Below are positions 26,329 to 34,816 of a stretch of 64,000 nucleotides of DNA, in pieces. The notes below the pieces were generated by a model. That model was given only the letters and a program-made list of their open reading frames with translations. It was not told the origin of the DNA and ran no database searches. This stretch comes from AP-15 sp963712825 (GTDB lineage Bacteria; Pseudomonadota; Alphaproteobacteria; ATCC43930; CGMCC-115725): positions 1 to 64,000 of the forward strand of contig CAVQJP010000008.1 in assembly GCA_963712825.1 (NCBI GenBank), given 5' to 3'. The translations under genes were made by a program, and so were the position numbers. Numbering within the stretch: position 1 is the stretch's first letter; each line of letters opens with the position of its first letter.

Positions 26329-27266
26329 GTGAAACCGCGGCGTGCACCCGCGGGTCGATCCTCGCCGAGGCCGCGGCGGCGCTGGCGAAAGCCGGGCGCG
26401 AGGAGCCGCGCCGCCGCGCGCGCCAGCTGATCGCGGCCTCGCTCGACATCTCGGCAGCTGAATTGCTGATGCACCCGGAGCGTACGCTCGACTACTCACA
26501 GACCGATCAGGCGCGTCGGGTTGTCGACCGGGTCGCCAACGGCGAGCCGCTGAGCCGGGTATTGCGCCGGCGCGAATTCTGGGGCCTCGATTTCGCCTTG
26601 TCGGACGAGACCCTGGACCCCAGGCCGGAGAGCGAGACCGCCGTCGAGGCTGTGCTCGCGCGGGTGCCGAATTGGGCGAGCGCGCTGAGATTGCTCGATT
26701 TGGGCACCGGCACGGGTTGCCTGTTGCTGGCGCTGGTGTCGGAGTTTCCGGCCGCGATCGGCTTTGGCGTCGATCTGTCGGAAGGAGCGGCGGCAACTGC
26801 CCGGCGCAATGCCGAAGCCTTGGGGCTCGCCGGGCGCGCTTCCTTTTTTGTCGGCGATTGGACTTCGGCGCTTTTTCGGCAGTTTGATGCGATCGTTGCA
26901 AATCCTCCTTATATCGCCACCGCTGCGCTTGCCGGCCTGCCGAGAGAGGTCCGCGAGCATGATCCACGGCGGGCCCTCGACGGCGGCGCCGACGGTCTTG
27001 CCGCGTATCGCGCCATCGCCCCCGGCATTCGCGCCCTGCTGGCGCCTGCCGGCATTTTGATCGTGGAGGTCGGGGCTGGCCAAACCGCGGCTGTGGCGGC
27101 AATTCTGGCCCGATATGGCCTTGTTGCCGAGGGAGTCGAGCGCGATCTGGCCGGGATCGAGCGCTGCGTTGTCGCCCGCAAGGCCGCGGCGGCGCGAGCC
27201 GAGAAGGCCGACGGCAGTGCGTTGGCAAAAAAGCCTTGGAATGTCCATCCGTCCCGTCTAGGGTGA
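26325..27266 (+). CDS. prmC: Release factor glutamine methyltransferase
   Basis: 313-residue PrmC (HemK). N-terminal helical domain, SAM motif LLDLGTGTGCLLLAL, and catalytic NPPY at residues 193-196 (VANPPYIA), which positions the release-factor glutamine. REFWGLDFALSDETLDPRPESE is the family REF-G linker. ATGA overlap with prfA. The C-terminal 30 residues (RAEKADGSALAKKPWNVHPSRLG) are an extra basic tail. Confidence 0.95.
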   Translation: MSETAACTRGSILAEAAAALAKAGREEPRRRARQLIAASLDISAAELLMHPERTLDYSQTDQARRVVDRVANGEPLSRVLRRREFWGLDFALSDETLDPRPESETAVEAVLARVPNWASALRLLDLGTGTGCLLLALVSEFPAAIGFGVDLSEGAAATARRNAEALGLAGRASFFVGDWTSALFRQFDAIVANPPYIATAALAGLPREVREHDPRRALDGGADGLAAYRAIAPGIRALLAPAGILIVEVGAGQTAAVAAILARYGLVAEGVERDLAGIERCVVARKAAAARAEKADGSALAKKPWNVHPSRLG

Positions 27267-27360
27267 CGCGGTGGGGCGTTCGATACCGCACGGGTGAGCG
27301 GTAAGACATTTGCGCGACGCGCGTTGCTCGCGGTCGTTTAGGGGACCAAGAACGCTCTGA

Positions 27361-27376
27361 TCGGACCACGGTCCGA
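27361..27376. other. Perfect inverted repeat before the DUF4167 gene
   Basis: TCGGAC-CACG-GTCCGA, 28 bases before the DUF4167 start. It could be an operator or an RNA hairpin in the leader. No terminator-like T run follows. Confidence 0.35.
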
Positions 27377-27404
27377 CCGTATCCACCGAGATCAGACAGG
27401 TGTC

Positions 27405-27809
27405 ATGAGACCAGGCCCAAACAAGCGATCGCGTGGGCGAAACGGGAATAACCCACATCATAATCGTCCCCGGTTGCCGCACCGGATCCAGACTTTTGAC
27501 AGCAACGGCCCGAACGTCAAAATTCGCGGGAACGCCTATCAGGTTTTCGAACGGTACGTGGCCTTGGCCCGCGAGGCGGCCGCGAGCGGGGACCGGATCG
27601 CGGCGGAGAACCTATACCAGCACGCCGAGCATTATTTTCGGGTCATGAACGCAAACGGCGACGCTAACCAGCATGGCGCGCCGCGGCCGATGACGCCCGC
27701 CGACATGGATATGGGCGAAACCGAAAACGGCGGCGAAAGCGATGACGACGACGCGCTGCAACCGTCACTGCCGATGTCGCCGGGCGAAGACCAGCAGCAA
27801 CGCTTTTAA
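27405..27809 (+). CDS. DUF4167 domain protein
   Basis: 134-residue protein found almost only in alphaproteobacteria. Basic N-terminus MRPGPNKRSRGRNGNN, then the conserved core IQTFDSNGPNVKIRGNAYQVFERYVALAREAAASGDRIAAENLYQHAEHYFRVMN, then an acidic disordered tail. The basic Arg/Asn-rich start suggests nucleic acid binding; function is not established. The core usually lies after prmC and before clpB in related genomes, as here. Confidence 0.9.
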   Translation: MRPGPNKRSRGRNGNNPHHNRPRLPHRIQTFDSNGPNVKIRGNAYQVFERYVALAREAAASGDRIAAENLYQHAEHYFRVMNANGDANQHGAPRPMTPADMDMGETENGGESDDDDALQPSLPMSPGEDQQQRF

Positions 27810-27881
27810 AGCCGCGCGTGCGAACGCCGCTGGCCGTTGATGTCGAACGGCCGCCGGAACACCTTTGGCGAGAACGACAGG

Positions 27882-27909
27882 GTTGCCTGGACCTGCGGTA
27901 ACGCCATAT
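27882..27909 (+). promoter_or_regulatory. Candidate heat-shock (RpoH) promoter of clpB
   Basis: GTTGCC at 27882 and CCATAT at 27904-27909, 18 bases between GTTG and CCATAT, resemble the alphaproteobacterial sigma32 pattern CTTG-spacer-CC-TAT. It lies 65 bases before clpB, a gene usually under RpoH control. The call is by eye only. Confidence 0.35.
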
Positions 27910-27973
27910 AGGCGCCAGAGGGATCGCGGAGGCTGCCGCAAGGGGCGCTGCGACCGGCTCACCGGAGCGGGTC

Positions 27974-30569
27974 ATGGAATTCGAAAAATATACCGAAAGA
28001 GCTAAGGGGTTTGTGCAGTCGGCGCAGGCGCTCGCACTGCGCAGAGGGCATCAGCGGTTGATGCCCGAACATCTGCTGATGGTTTTGCTGGAGGACAAGG
28101 AAGGCCTCGCAGCCAACCTGATCCGCGCGGCCGGCGGCGATCCGCAAGCGGCGCTGGCGGCGGTCGAGACCGAACTGGGCAAGCTGCCCCGGGTCGAGGG
28201 CTCGGGGGCGGGTCAGGTTTATCTGTCCCCCGAGATCGCGCGGGTGTTTGAACAGGCCGAACAGATCGCGCAAAAGGCCGGAGACAGTTTTGTCACGGTT
28301 GAGCGCATGTTGCTTGCCTTGACCTTGGCCAAGGAAACGGCGGCGGGCAGAGCGCTTGCCGGCGCCGGCCTCACGCCGCAGAAGCTCAACGCTGCAATCG
28401 AAGAAGTGCGAAAAGGCAGAAAAGCTGACAGTGCTTCGGCAGAAGAAGGTTACGACGCGCTCAAAAAATACTCGCGGGACCTGACCGAAGCAGCCCGTGA
28501 CGGCAAGCTCGACCCGGTTATCGGGCGCGACGAGGAGATCCGCCGTACGATCCAGGTCTTGTCCCGGCGCACAAAAAACAACCCGGTGCTTATCGGCGAG
28601 CCGGGTGTCGGCAAGACCGCAATTGTCGAAGGTCTGGCGCTGCGCATCGTCAACGGCGACGTGCCGGAAGGACTAAAGGACAAGCGGCTGCTGGCGCTCG
28701 ACCTTGGCGCGCTGATTGCGGGTTCGAAGTTTCGCGGCGAGTTCGAGGAAAGGCTGAAAGCCGTGCTGACCGAAGTCACGGCGGCCGCCGGCGAAATCAT
28801 CCTCTTTATCGACGAGTTGCACACCTTGGTCGGCGCCGGCAAAGCCGAGGGGGCGATGGACGCCTCGAACATGCTGAAACCGGCGCTTGCCCGCGGCGAA
28901 CTACATTGCGTCGGGGCAACGACACTCGACGAATACCGTAAGAACATCGAAAAGGACGCAGCCCTGGCGCGCCGCTTTCAGCCGGTTTACGTCAACGAGC
29001 CGTCGGTTGAGGACACAATTTCGATACTGCGCGGGATCAAGGAAAAATACGAGCTGCATCACGGCGTGCGCATCACCGACGGAGCGATCGTGGCGGCTGC
29101 TACCCTGTCCAACCGCTACATCACCGACCGGTTTCTGCCGGACAAGGCGATCGATCTGATGGATGAAGCGGCCTCCAGGCTGCGCATGGAGGTTGATTCC
29201 AAGCCCGAAGCGATCGACGAGTTGGACCGGCGCATCGTGCAGCTCAAGATCGAGCGCGAAGCGCTGAAAAAAGAGAACGACGCTGCATCGCGCGAGCGAT
29301 TGGAAAAGCTCGTCAAGGAATTGGAAGAACTGGAGCAGCGCTCGGCCGAGCTGACCGCCCAATGGCGCGCCGAAAAGGACAAGCTCGCCGGTGCGCAAAA
29401 GCTGAAAGAACAGCTGGAGCAGGCGCGGGCCGAGCTCGAATTCGACGCAACGCCGCGGCGATTGGAGCCGCGCCGGAGAGCTTACCTATGGCGTGATCCC
29501 CGAGCTCGAACGCAAGCTCAAAGAGGTCGAGGCCGCGGAAGCCGGGCGCATGCTCGAAGAGGCGGTAACCGAGGAGCACATCGCCGGGGTGGTGTCGCGC
29601 TGGACCGGCATTCCGGTAGACAGGATGCTGTCAAGCGAGCGCGAAAAGCTCCTCCACATGGAGGAGGCCCTAAAGCACCGGGTCGTCGGGCAGGACGAGG
29701 CGGTCACCGCGGTCTCGAATGCCATCCGCCGAGCGCGGGCCGGATTGCAGGACCCGAACCGTCCGATGGGCTCTTTCTTGTTTCTCGGCCCGACCGGCGT
29801 CGGCAAGACCGAGCTGACGCGGGCGCTCGCCGAGTTCCTGTTCGACGACGAGAGCGCCATGGTGCGCATCGACATGTCCGAATACATGGAAAAGCACTCG
29901 GTCGCGCGCTTGATCGGCGCGCCACCGGGCTATGTCGGCTATGACGAGGGCGGCAGCCTGACCGAGGCGGTGCGCCGCCGCCCCTATCAGGTGATCCTGT
30001 TCGACGAGGTCGAAAAGGCCCATCCCGATGTGTTCAACGTATTGCTGCAGGTGCTCGACGACGGCCGCCTGACCGACGGTCAGGGCCGCACCGTCGACTT
30101 CCGCAATACGCTGATCGTGCTGACGTCAAATCTCGGCAGCGAAGCATTGGCGCGTCTGCCTGAGCGGGCGGATGTGTCGGTGGCGCGCGAGGCGGTCATG
30201 GAGGCGGTTCGCGCCGCCTTCCGGCCCGAGTTCTTGAACCGGCTCGACGAGATCCTGCTGTTCCGCCGGTTGTCGCGGGAGGACATGAAGGGAATCGTGA
30301 CGATCCAGATCGAGCGGCTGAAAAAGCTGCTGGCAGACCGCAAGATCGCGATCGAGCTCGACCCGGCCGCAATGGCTTGGCTCGCCAACGCCGGCTACGA
30401 CCCGGTTTACGGGGCGCGGCCGTTGAAGCGGGTGATCCAGCGCGAATTGCAGAACCCGTTGGCGCAGGCGATCCTTGAGGGGCGTATTCCCGACGGGTCG
30501 ATGGTCGATGTCAGCGCCGGCGATGGCGGTCTTGTCATCGAGGAGACGGCGCGGGCCGAGGCCGCCTGA
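27974..30569 (+). pseudogene. clpB: ClpB disaggregase gene, interrupted by a +1 frameshift
   Basis: Hsp100 disaggregase, which works with DnaK on protein aggregates. Part 1 (27974 to about 29444) encodes the N-domain, the first AAA+ domain (GEPGVGKTAIVEGLALRIV) and most of the coiled-coil middle domain. Part 2 (about 29445 to 30569) encodes the rest of the middle domain and the second AAA+ domain (GPTGVGKTELTRALAEFLF; GAPPGYVGYDEGG). At 29441-29447, four bases stand where three are expected: RAELE is followed in the new frame by TQRRGD...AGELTYGVIPELERKL. Without the extra base the protein would be about 865 residues, the normal size. clpB is usually single-copy and well kept, so a sequencing error is likely; recent mutation is the alternative. 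Confidence 0.88.
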
Positions 30570-30628
30570 CGCTTTTTCGGGGCGGCGCCGGACAGGCTGA
30601 GGACAACGCCGCGGCGGGCATGGCGCCC

Positions 30629-31294
30629 TCAGCCTTCCTGATCGGCGCCCACGACAAGGTGGCATTCCTCGACCTCGGTGCGCGGGATTCGCAAGGTGTC
30701 AGGTGGGTTCAACTGGCGCAGCACGAGGGTGTCGCCCTCCCACCCGACAAACTGCTTTATCAGCACCGCCTGACCCTGCTTGTAGACGACGACGTCCCGG
30801 CCCCGCGTCGGCGGCTTGAAGGGGTTGACGTGCAATAGCCAGCCAGGCTCATAGCGCGGCTCCATGCTGTCGCCGACCATGTAGATTGCATATGCCGCGC
30901 GCACGCCGCTGAGGTTGGACGGGCGCGAGGTGTAGCCGATCGGGCCGTCTTCGAGAAACATCGCTTGATCGGTGCCGCCGCGTCCGGCGCTGCGGATCGG
31001 GATCATATCGGTGGACCGCGCAATGCCGGACGGCGCCGAAGGCGGCCGGCCGCGCCCGGGCCGCGGCGTGTCGGGGGCCGGCGGTGCCGCGCTCTCGGCA
31101 ACCGCATGCCGCAGCACCTCGTCCGGGCTAATCCCGAGATACGCCGCAATCTGCACGGTTTCCAACTGCTTCATTTGCCGCTCGCCCTTGAGCATGCGTG
31201 AAACCGCCGAAGGCGCCAGACGCAGGTGCCGGGCCAGATCGGCCTGAGTGGCGCCGATCCGCTCGAGCGCCTGATGGAACCAGGAAGCGTCCAT
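30629..31294 (-). CDS. XRE/S24-peptidase phage-type repressor
   Basis: 221-residue repressor. N-terminal HTH (IGATQADLARHLRLAPSAVSRMLKGER), a Pro-rich linker, and a C-terminal LexA/S24 serine-lysine domain with Ser143 in VGDSMEP and Lys180 in AVLIKQFVG. RSAGRGG at residues 101-107 offers an Ala-Gly bond where self-cleavage could occur. AAAGAGG precedes the ATG. It diverges from the phage-like operon and probably represses it, with release by DNA damage through RecA; that control is inferred from the family. It could also be a host regulator at the border of the element. Confidence 0.85.
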   Translation of the reverse strand: MDASWFHQALERIGATQADLARHLRLAPSAVSRMLKGERQMKQLETVQIAAYLGISPDEVLRHAVAESAAPPAPDTPRPGRGRPPSAPSGIARSTDMIPIRSAGRGGTDQAMFLEDGPIGYTSRPSNLSGVRAAYAIYMVGDSMEPRYEPGWLLHVNPFKPPTRGRDVVVYKQGQAVLIKQFVGWEGDTLVLRQLNPPDTLRIPRTEVEECHLVVGADQEG

Positions 31295-31320
31295 CTATGC
31301 CTCTTTAAGCAATTTCCATA

Positions 31321-31363
31321 TTGACAACAATCCAGATCATGGTATCATGTTGATGCGATCATG
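31321..31363 (+). promoter_or_regulatory. Promoter with three ATCATG sites between repressor and early genes
   Basis: TTGACA (31321-31326), 16 bases, TATCAT (31343-31348) reads towards the GcrA-like gene. ATCATG occurs three times, at 31336, 31344 and 31358; the first two form a near-palindrome (CATGGTATCATG) over the -10 box. These are candidate operators for the divergent S24 repressor. Confidence 0.5.
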
Positions 31364-31394
31364 ACAAGTGTCTTCGAACCGCCCGGAGGTCCCG

Positions 31395-31697
31395 ATGCAG
31401 GAGCCGTCGACCGCGCATATCTTGGAGCATCATCTTGAACCTGCCGGTTGCGCCTTTATTTTCGGCGACAACGGCAGCCGCCGCTCGTGCGGGCAACCGC
31501 GGCGACCAGGCTCGTCCTACTGCGCCGAGCATCATGCGCTCTGCCATGTGACGAGCGGGACCGGTGAGGAGGTCAGGCGCTTGCGCGAGGTCGAGGCGCT
31601 GGCAAGCGCCGTCGGCGGGCGTCGGTCCCGCGATTGCGGCGGTCCGTCGCGGCAGTTTCTAAGACGGTTGGAGAGCGTGGCGCGAGATTTTTCGTGA
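31395..31697 (+). CDS. GcrA-like small zinc-motif protein
   Basis: 100-residue protein. CAFIFGDNGSRRSCGQPRR, then SSYCAEHHALCHV, matches the C-terminal Cys/His motif of GcrA, the cell-cycle transcription factor of Caulobacter and relatives (C...CG-P-R...YC--H--LC). The N-terminal HTH of GcrA is missing, so it is not an orthologue. ATG at 31395 is chosen for GGAGG 5 bases upstream. First gene after the repressor; possibly an early regulator of the element. Confidence 0.6.
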   Translation: MQEPSTAHILEHHLEPAGCAFIFGDNGSRRSCGQPRRPGSSYCAEHHALCHVTSGTGEEVRRLREVEALASAVGGRRSRDCGGPSRQFLRRLESVARDFS

Positions 31698-31713
31698 GGT
31701 TATCGTTCATGAT

Positions 31714-32295
31714 ATGTTCGCAACCCGCAACATGAAGCGCGAATTGCCGTCGCGACGCCTCGTCTCCACTGCCCCCGAGCCCGCAGCTGCTCCGAGCGCG
31801 GAGCGCTGTCGGCACGGAGCGGTCGAACGCCTGGACCGGCCAATCGCCGACGAGGAGGGCCGGTCGGCGCGGCCATACCGCGCCATCGACACCTTGGCGA
31901 CAATGGAACGGCGCGGCTCGATCACTTCGGGAATGCGCCAAGCGGCAGAAGACTTCCGGAGACGCTTTGCCAAGGCGCACCTTGATCCGCTGCGCGCTCT
32001 CGACTATTCACGCCCGAGAGACGGCGGAACGGGACGCGCAAGGAGCAGCGGCGGCGAAGCGGGATTTCGGGTGGAAAGCGCGCGCGAGCACGTCTGGCGC
32101 GCGCTCGTCGCGGTCGGCGGCCCAGGTTCGCCTGGCGGGTCTTGCTTATGGCATGTCGTCGGCTGGGAGCGCTCGCTAAAGGAATGGGCGCTCGAGCAGG
32201 GTTGGAACGGCCGCCGGATCAGCCAGGAGGCGGCGTCCGGCATCCTGATCGCCGCGCTTGGTATTCTGGAAGCGCATTATCGCCTTTCCGCGTAA
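31714..32295 (+). CDS. DUF6456-like protein, possible small terminase or regulator
   Basis: 193-residue protein. Residues about 60-185 (SITSGMRQAAEDFRRRFAKAHLDPLRALDY...REHVWRALVAVGGPGSPGGSCLWHVVGWERSLKEWALEQGWNGRRISQEAASGILIAALGILEAHY) resemble the DUF6456 domain of alphaproteobacterial regulators. It stands just before the large terminase, where phages carry the small terminase, but no HTH DNA-packaging motif is visible. Function therefore open. Confidence 0.6.
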   Translation: MFATRNMKRELPSRRLVSTAPEPAAAPSAERCRHGAVERLDRPIADEEGRSARPYRAIDTLATMERRGSITSGMRQAAEDFRRRFAKAHLDPLRALDYSRPRDGGTGRARSSGGEAGFRVESAREHVWRALVAVGGPGSPGGSCLWHVVGWERSLKEWALEQGWNGRRISQEAASGILIAALGILEAHYRLSA

Positions 32296-32317
32296 TTGCT
32301 AAAATTAGATTTTGCGA

Positions 32318-32346
32318 TTGACACATCCGGATCAATCTGATATAAC
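32318..32346 (+). promoter_or_regulatory. Strong sigma70-type promoter for the structural operon
   Basis: TTGACA (32318-32323), exactly 17 bases, TATAAC (32341-32346): close to consensus and the best promoter in the element. Transcription would start near 32353, about 490 bases before the terminase start, leaving a long leader without a supportable gene. Confidence 0.65.
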
Positions 32347-32587
32347 CATCGAAACTGGCAATGGTGGGTTGGCCGGGCGCAGGGATGCATCCCCGCTGCG
32401 AAAGTGGTGCGGCTCCCGCAAGGCTATCTTACGAGATTGACGAGCTTCCCGGATCGGCGGCTGGGTTTCCAGGGCAGCCAAACTCGTCGCTGACCGCCGG
32501 CGCCAAGCGCCAAATGCCACCGCTAAGGGATGCCGCCCGGTTGAAGCCTGCGGCTCCTCGTGGTCAGAGGCAAACGGGTGATACCGA

Positions 32588-32672
32588 CGCATACCCTCCC
32601 CCGCCCTCTCCCATCATGCGGGAGAGAGCGCCGACCCCGGGACGGTGACCCGGCGGGAGGCGGGTCAGGGTG
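32588..32672. repeat. GC-rich dispersed repeat with hairpin in the terminase leader
   Basis: CCCTCCCCCGCC followed by the hairpin CTCTCCC (32606-32612) / GGGAGAG (32620-32626), of the same general type as the repeat at 1289-1320. It lies between the promoter at 32318 and the terminase. The rest of 32347-32841 shows no gene; the open frame at 32361-32648 is unsupported. Confidence 0.5.
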
Positions 32673-32841
32673 CGCCGGCACCAAGCATCACGTTGGCACC
32701 ACTTTGCCGGCGGGTTTGCACGGACGAGCGCCGGCCGCCGCAGATAATCGACGATGTTCCGAATAAAGCGTGGCTGACCACAGACGCCCCGAATGCCGGG
32801 CGCGAAAGCTGGGGTGGGGCTTTGCGGGAAGCGGAGGGTGC

Positions 32842-34227
32842 GTGAGGTGCTTGCACGCCAGTTGGCTCGCTCTATTGCCGGAGGCAGTAAGAAATAACCT
32901 CATTGACTCGTTGACGCCGCACGAGGCGCTCGCGCTGTTGCACGATTGGCCATTTTGGGCGCGATCCAATCAGCTGCCGCCGAAAGGCCGGTGGCGGGTC
33001 TGGCTGTTGCTGGCCGGCCGCGGCTTTGGGAAGACGCGAACCGGCGCCGAGCTGATCCGTGCGCGGGTTGCGGCGCGAACAGCACGCCGTCTCGCTCTTG
33101 TGGCGCCGACCGCAGCCGACGCGCGCGGCGTCATGGTGGAGGGCGAAAGCGGGATTCTGGCAATCTCGCCATGGTGGGATCGGCCGCGCTACGAGCCTTC
33201 AAAGCGTCGGCTGACCTGGCCCAATGGCGCGATCGCGACGTTTTACAGCGCCGACGAACCCGAGCGGCTGCGCGGACCGCAGCACGATGCTGCGTGGTGC
33301 GACGAGCTCACGAGCTGGCGCTATCCCGAGGCCTGGGACATGCTGATGTTCGGTCTGCGCCTAGGCGCAGATCCGCGCGTCGTCGTCACCACGACGCCGC
33401 GGCCGACGACGCTGCTGCGCGCGCTGGTCGCGGATCCGGCAGTCGCCGTGACGCGCGGCACCACTTATGAGAACCGGCCAAACCTGGCGCCCGATTTTAT
33501 CGACCAGATCGTCCGCAAGTACCAGGGAACCCGGCTCGGTCGACAGGAAATCGATGCCGAGATTCTCGACGATGTTCCCGGCGGTCTGTGGAAGCGGGGC
33601 ATCATCGAGGCGGGGCGGGCCCGCGCGTCGCCTCCTTTGGCCAGGATTGTCGTAGCGATAGACCCGGCGGCTACTTCGGGTGGGTCGGCTGACGAGACCG
33701 GCATCATTATCGCCGGGAAGGACGGCGAAGGTCACGGCTGGGTATTGGCGGATCTCTCGGGCCGGTATCCGCCGACCGAATGGGCCAAAACGGTGGTGGC
33801 CGCCTATTACGCGCATCACGCCGACCGGGTTGTGGCTGAAGTCAACAACGGCGGCGAAATGGTCGAGGCGACGCTGCGGGTGGTCGACCCAAACCTGGCC
33901 TTCACCGCGGTGCGTGCGTCGCGCGGCAAGATCGTCCGCGCCGAACCCGTAGCGGCGCTTTATGAGCAGGGACGAGTGCATCATCTCGGCGCCTTTCCTC
34001 AGCTCGAGGATCAGATGTGCAGCCTGGTCGGCGGCCGGGAAAACGCGCGGACGGGGTCCTCTCCCGACCGGGTCGACGCCTTGGTATGGGCGTTGACCGA
34101 CCTTTTGCTGGTGCCAATGGTCGGCGAGGGAATTTACGAAATTTATCGTCGACTGAACGGCCAACGGCCCGAGGCCGGCCCCGCCGGCGAGCCTGCTGCA
34201 TCAATTTCGAAGGGAGCCCATCAGTGA
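32842..34227 (+). CDS. Phage large terminase subunit (TerL)
   Basis: 461-residue DNA-packaging motor of the GTA/HK97-like type. DWPFWARSNQLPP then Walker A LLAGRGFGKTRTGAELI (about residues 57-70), Walker B AAWCDELTSW, ATPase coupling VVVTTTPRPT, and an RNase H-like nuclease domain (VVAIDPAATSGGSADETGIIIAG; VVAEVNNGGEMVEATL; SPDRVDALVWALTDLLL). GTG at 32842, with GGAGGG close upstream, fits the family start; the frame is open to GTG 32770 and that start cannot be excluded. Its stop overlaps the next GTG, starting a long chain of coupled genes. Confidence 0.93.
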   Translation: MRCLHASWLALLPEAVRNNLIDSLTPHEALALLHDWPFWARSNQLPPKGRWRVWLLLAGRGFGKTRTGAELIRARVAARTARRLALVAPTAADARGVMVEGESGILAISPWWDRPRYEPSKRRLTWPNGAIATFYSADEPERLRGPQHDAAWCDELTSWRYPEAWDMLMFGLRLGADPRVVVTTTPRPTTLLRALVADPAVAVTRGTTYENRPNLAPDFIDQIVRKYQGTRLGRQEIDAEILDDVPGGLWKRGIIEAGRARASPPLARIVVAIDPAATSGGSADETGIIIAGKDGEGHGWVLADLSGRYPPTEWAKTVVAAYYAHHADRVVAEVNNGGEMVEATLRVVDPNLAFTAVRASRGKIVRAEPVAALYEQGRVHHLGAFPQLEDQMCSLVGGRENARTGSSPDRVDALVWALTDLLLVPMVGEGIYEIYRRLNGQRPEAGPAGEPAASISKGAHQ

Positions 34228-34661
34228 CCCTGCTGGTCAAGGATGCAAATACCGCAATACAGGCGCTGTCGACGGGTCTCGACAGCACCGGCAGCCTGGT
34301 GCCGCTGCACGCGCCCGCCGCGATCGTCGCGGGTATTGCCACGCCGGTCAGCGCTTCGGCGCCGCTGCCCGTGATCAACACCGGTGGCACCACGGCGAGC
34401 GACGGCAGCGGCGCCGTCACGGCCGGGGGCAGCGCGCAAACGCTATTCGGCGGCGTCACACCTGTAAACGGATGGCTCGTCGCCAACAATTCCTCGGCGA
34501 CGCTCTATGTTTCCGACGTCGGCGCCGCGACGCCTGGGGGCGCCTCGATCCCCATTGCCCCGGCCGCCTTGTTCGCCACGCCTTCGGGATACAAGCCTGC
34601 CGGTCCGGTCAGCCTTTATGGCGCCACCACCGGCCAAGCCTATGCGGCACGTCGATGGTGA
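34224..34661 (+). CDS. Phage structural protein of unknown function
   Basis: 145-residue protein. GTG start overlaps the terminase stop (GTGA) with GGGAG upstream. The C-terminal half (WLVANNSSATLYVSDVGAATPGGASIPIAPAALFATPSGYKPAGPVSLYGATTGQAYAARRW) is a pattern seen in small proteins near portal genes of alphaproteobacterial phages, probably a beta-sandwich virion decoration protein. No catalytic motif. Confidence 0.65.
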   Translation: MTLLVKDANTAIQALSTGLDSTGSLVPLHAPAAIVAGIATPVSASAPLPVINTGGTTASDGSGAVTAGGSAQTLFGGVTPVNGWLVANNSSATLYVSDVGAATPGGASIPIAPAALFATPSGYKPAGPVSLYGATTGQAYAARRW

Positions 34662-34816
34662 CAACCACAGACAACGGGCAGTTGGGGCCCTCTGCGTGGC
34701 CGCGGGTCAAAGATGCCAAGCTTGCGTCGAGCGACCCTCTAAGTGCCGCTGTGCCCGGCCTGGGGTCCTGCCCGGATCTCGATGCCGGCATAAAGGAGGG
34801 GAGCAGGCTGCAGTGA
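34655..34816 (+). CDS. Small 53-residue hypothetical protein
   Basis: MVTTTDNGQLGPSAWPRVKD to GIKEGSRLQ. Not recognised. Its ATG overlaps the stop of the preceding gene (ATGGTGA) and its stop overlaps the GTG of the tailspike gene (GTGA). This double coupling is the main reason to believe it. The N-terminal DNGQLGPSAWPRV phrase resembles small proteins beside phage tail-fibre genes. Confidence 0.5.
   Translation: MVTTTDNGQLGPSAWPRVKDAKLASSDPLSAAVPGLGSCPDLDAGIKEGSRLQ

Noticed and set aside
32361..32648. Possible small gene in the terminase leader
   Set aside because: No ribosome-binding site, no homology, and its second half is made of the GC-rich repeat.
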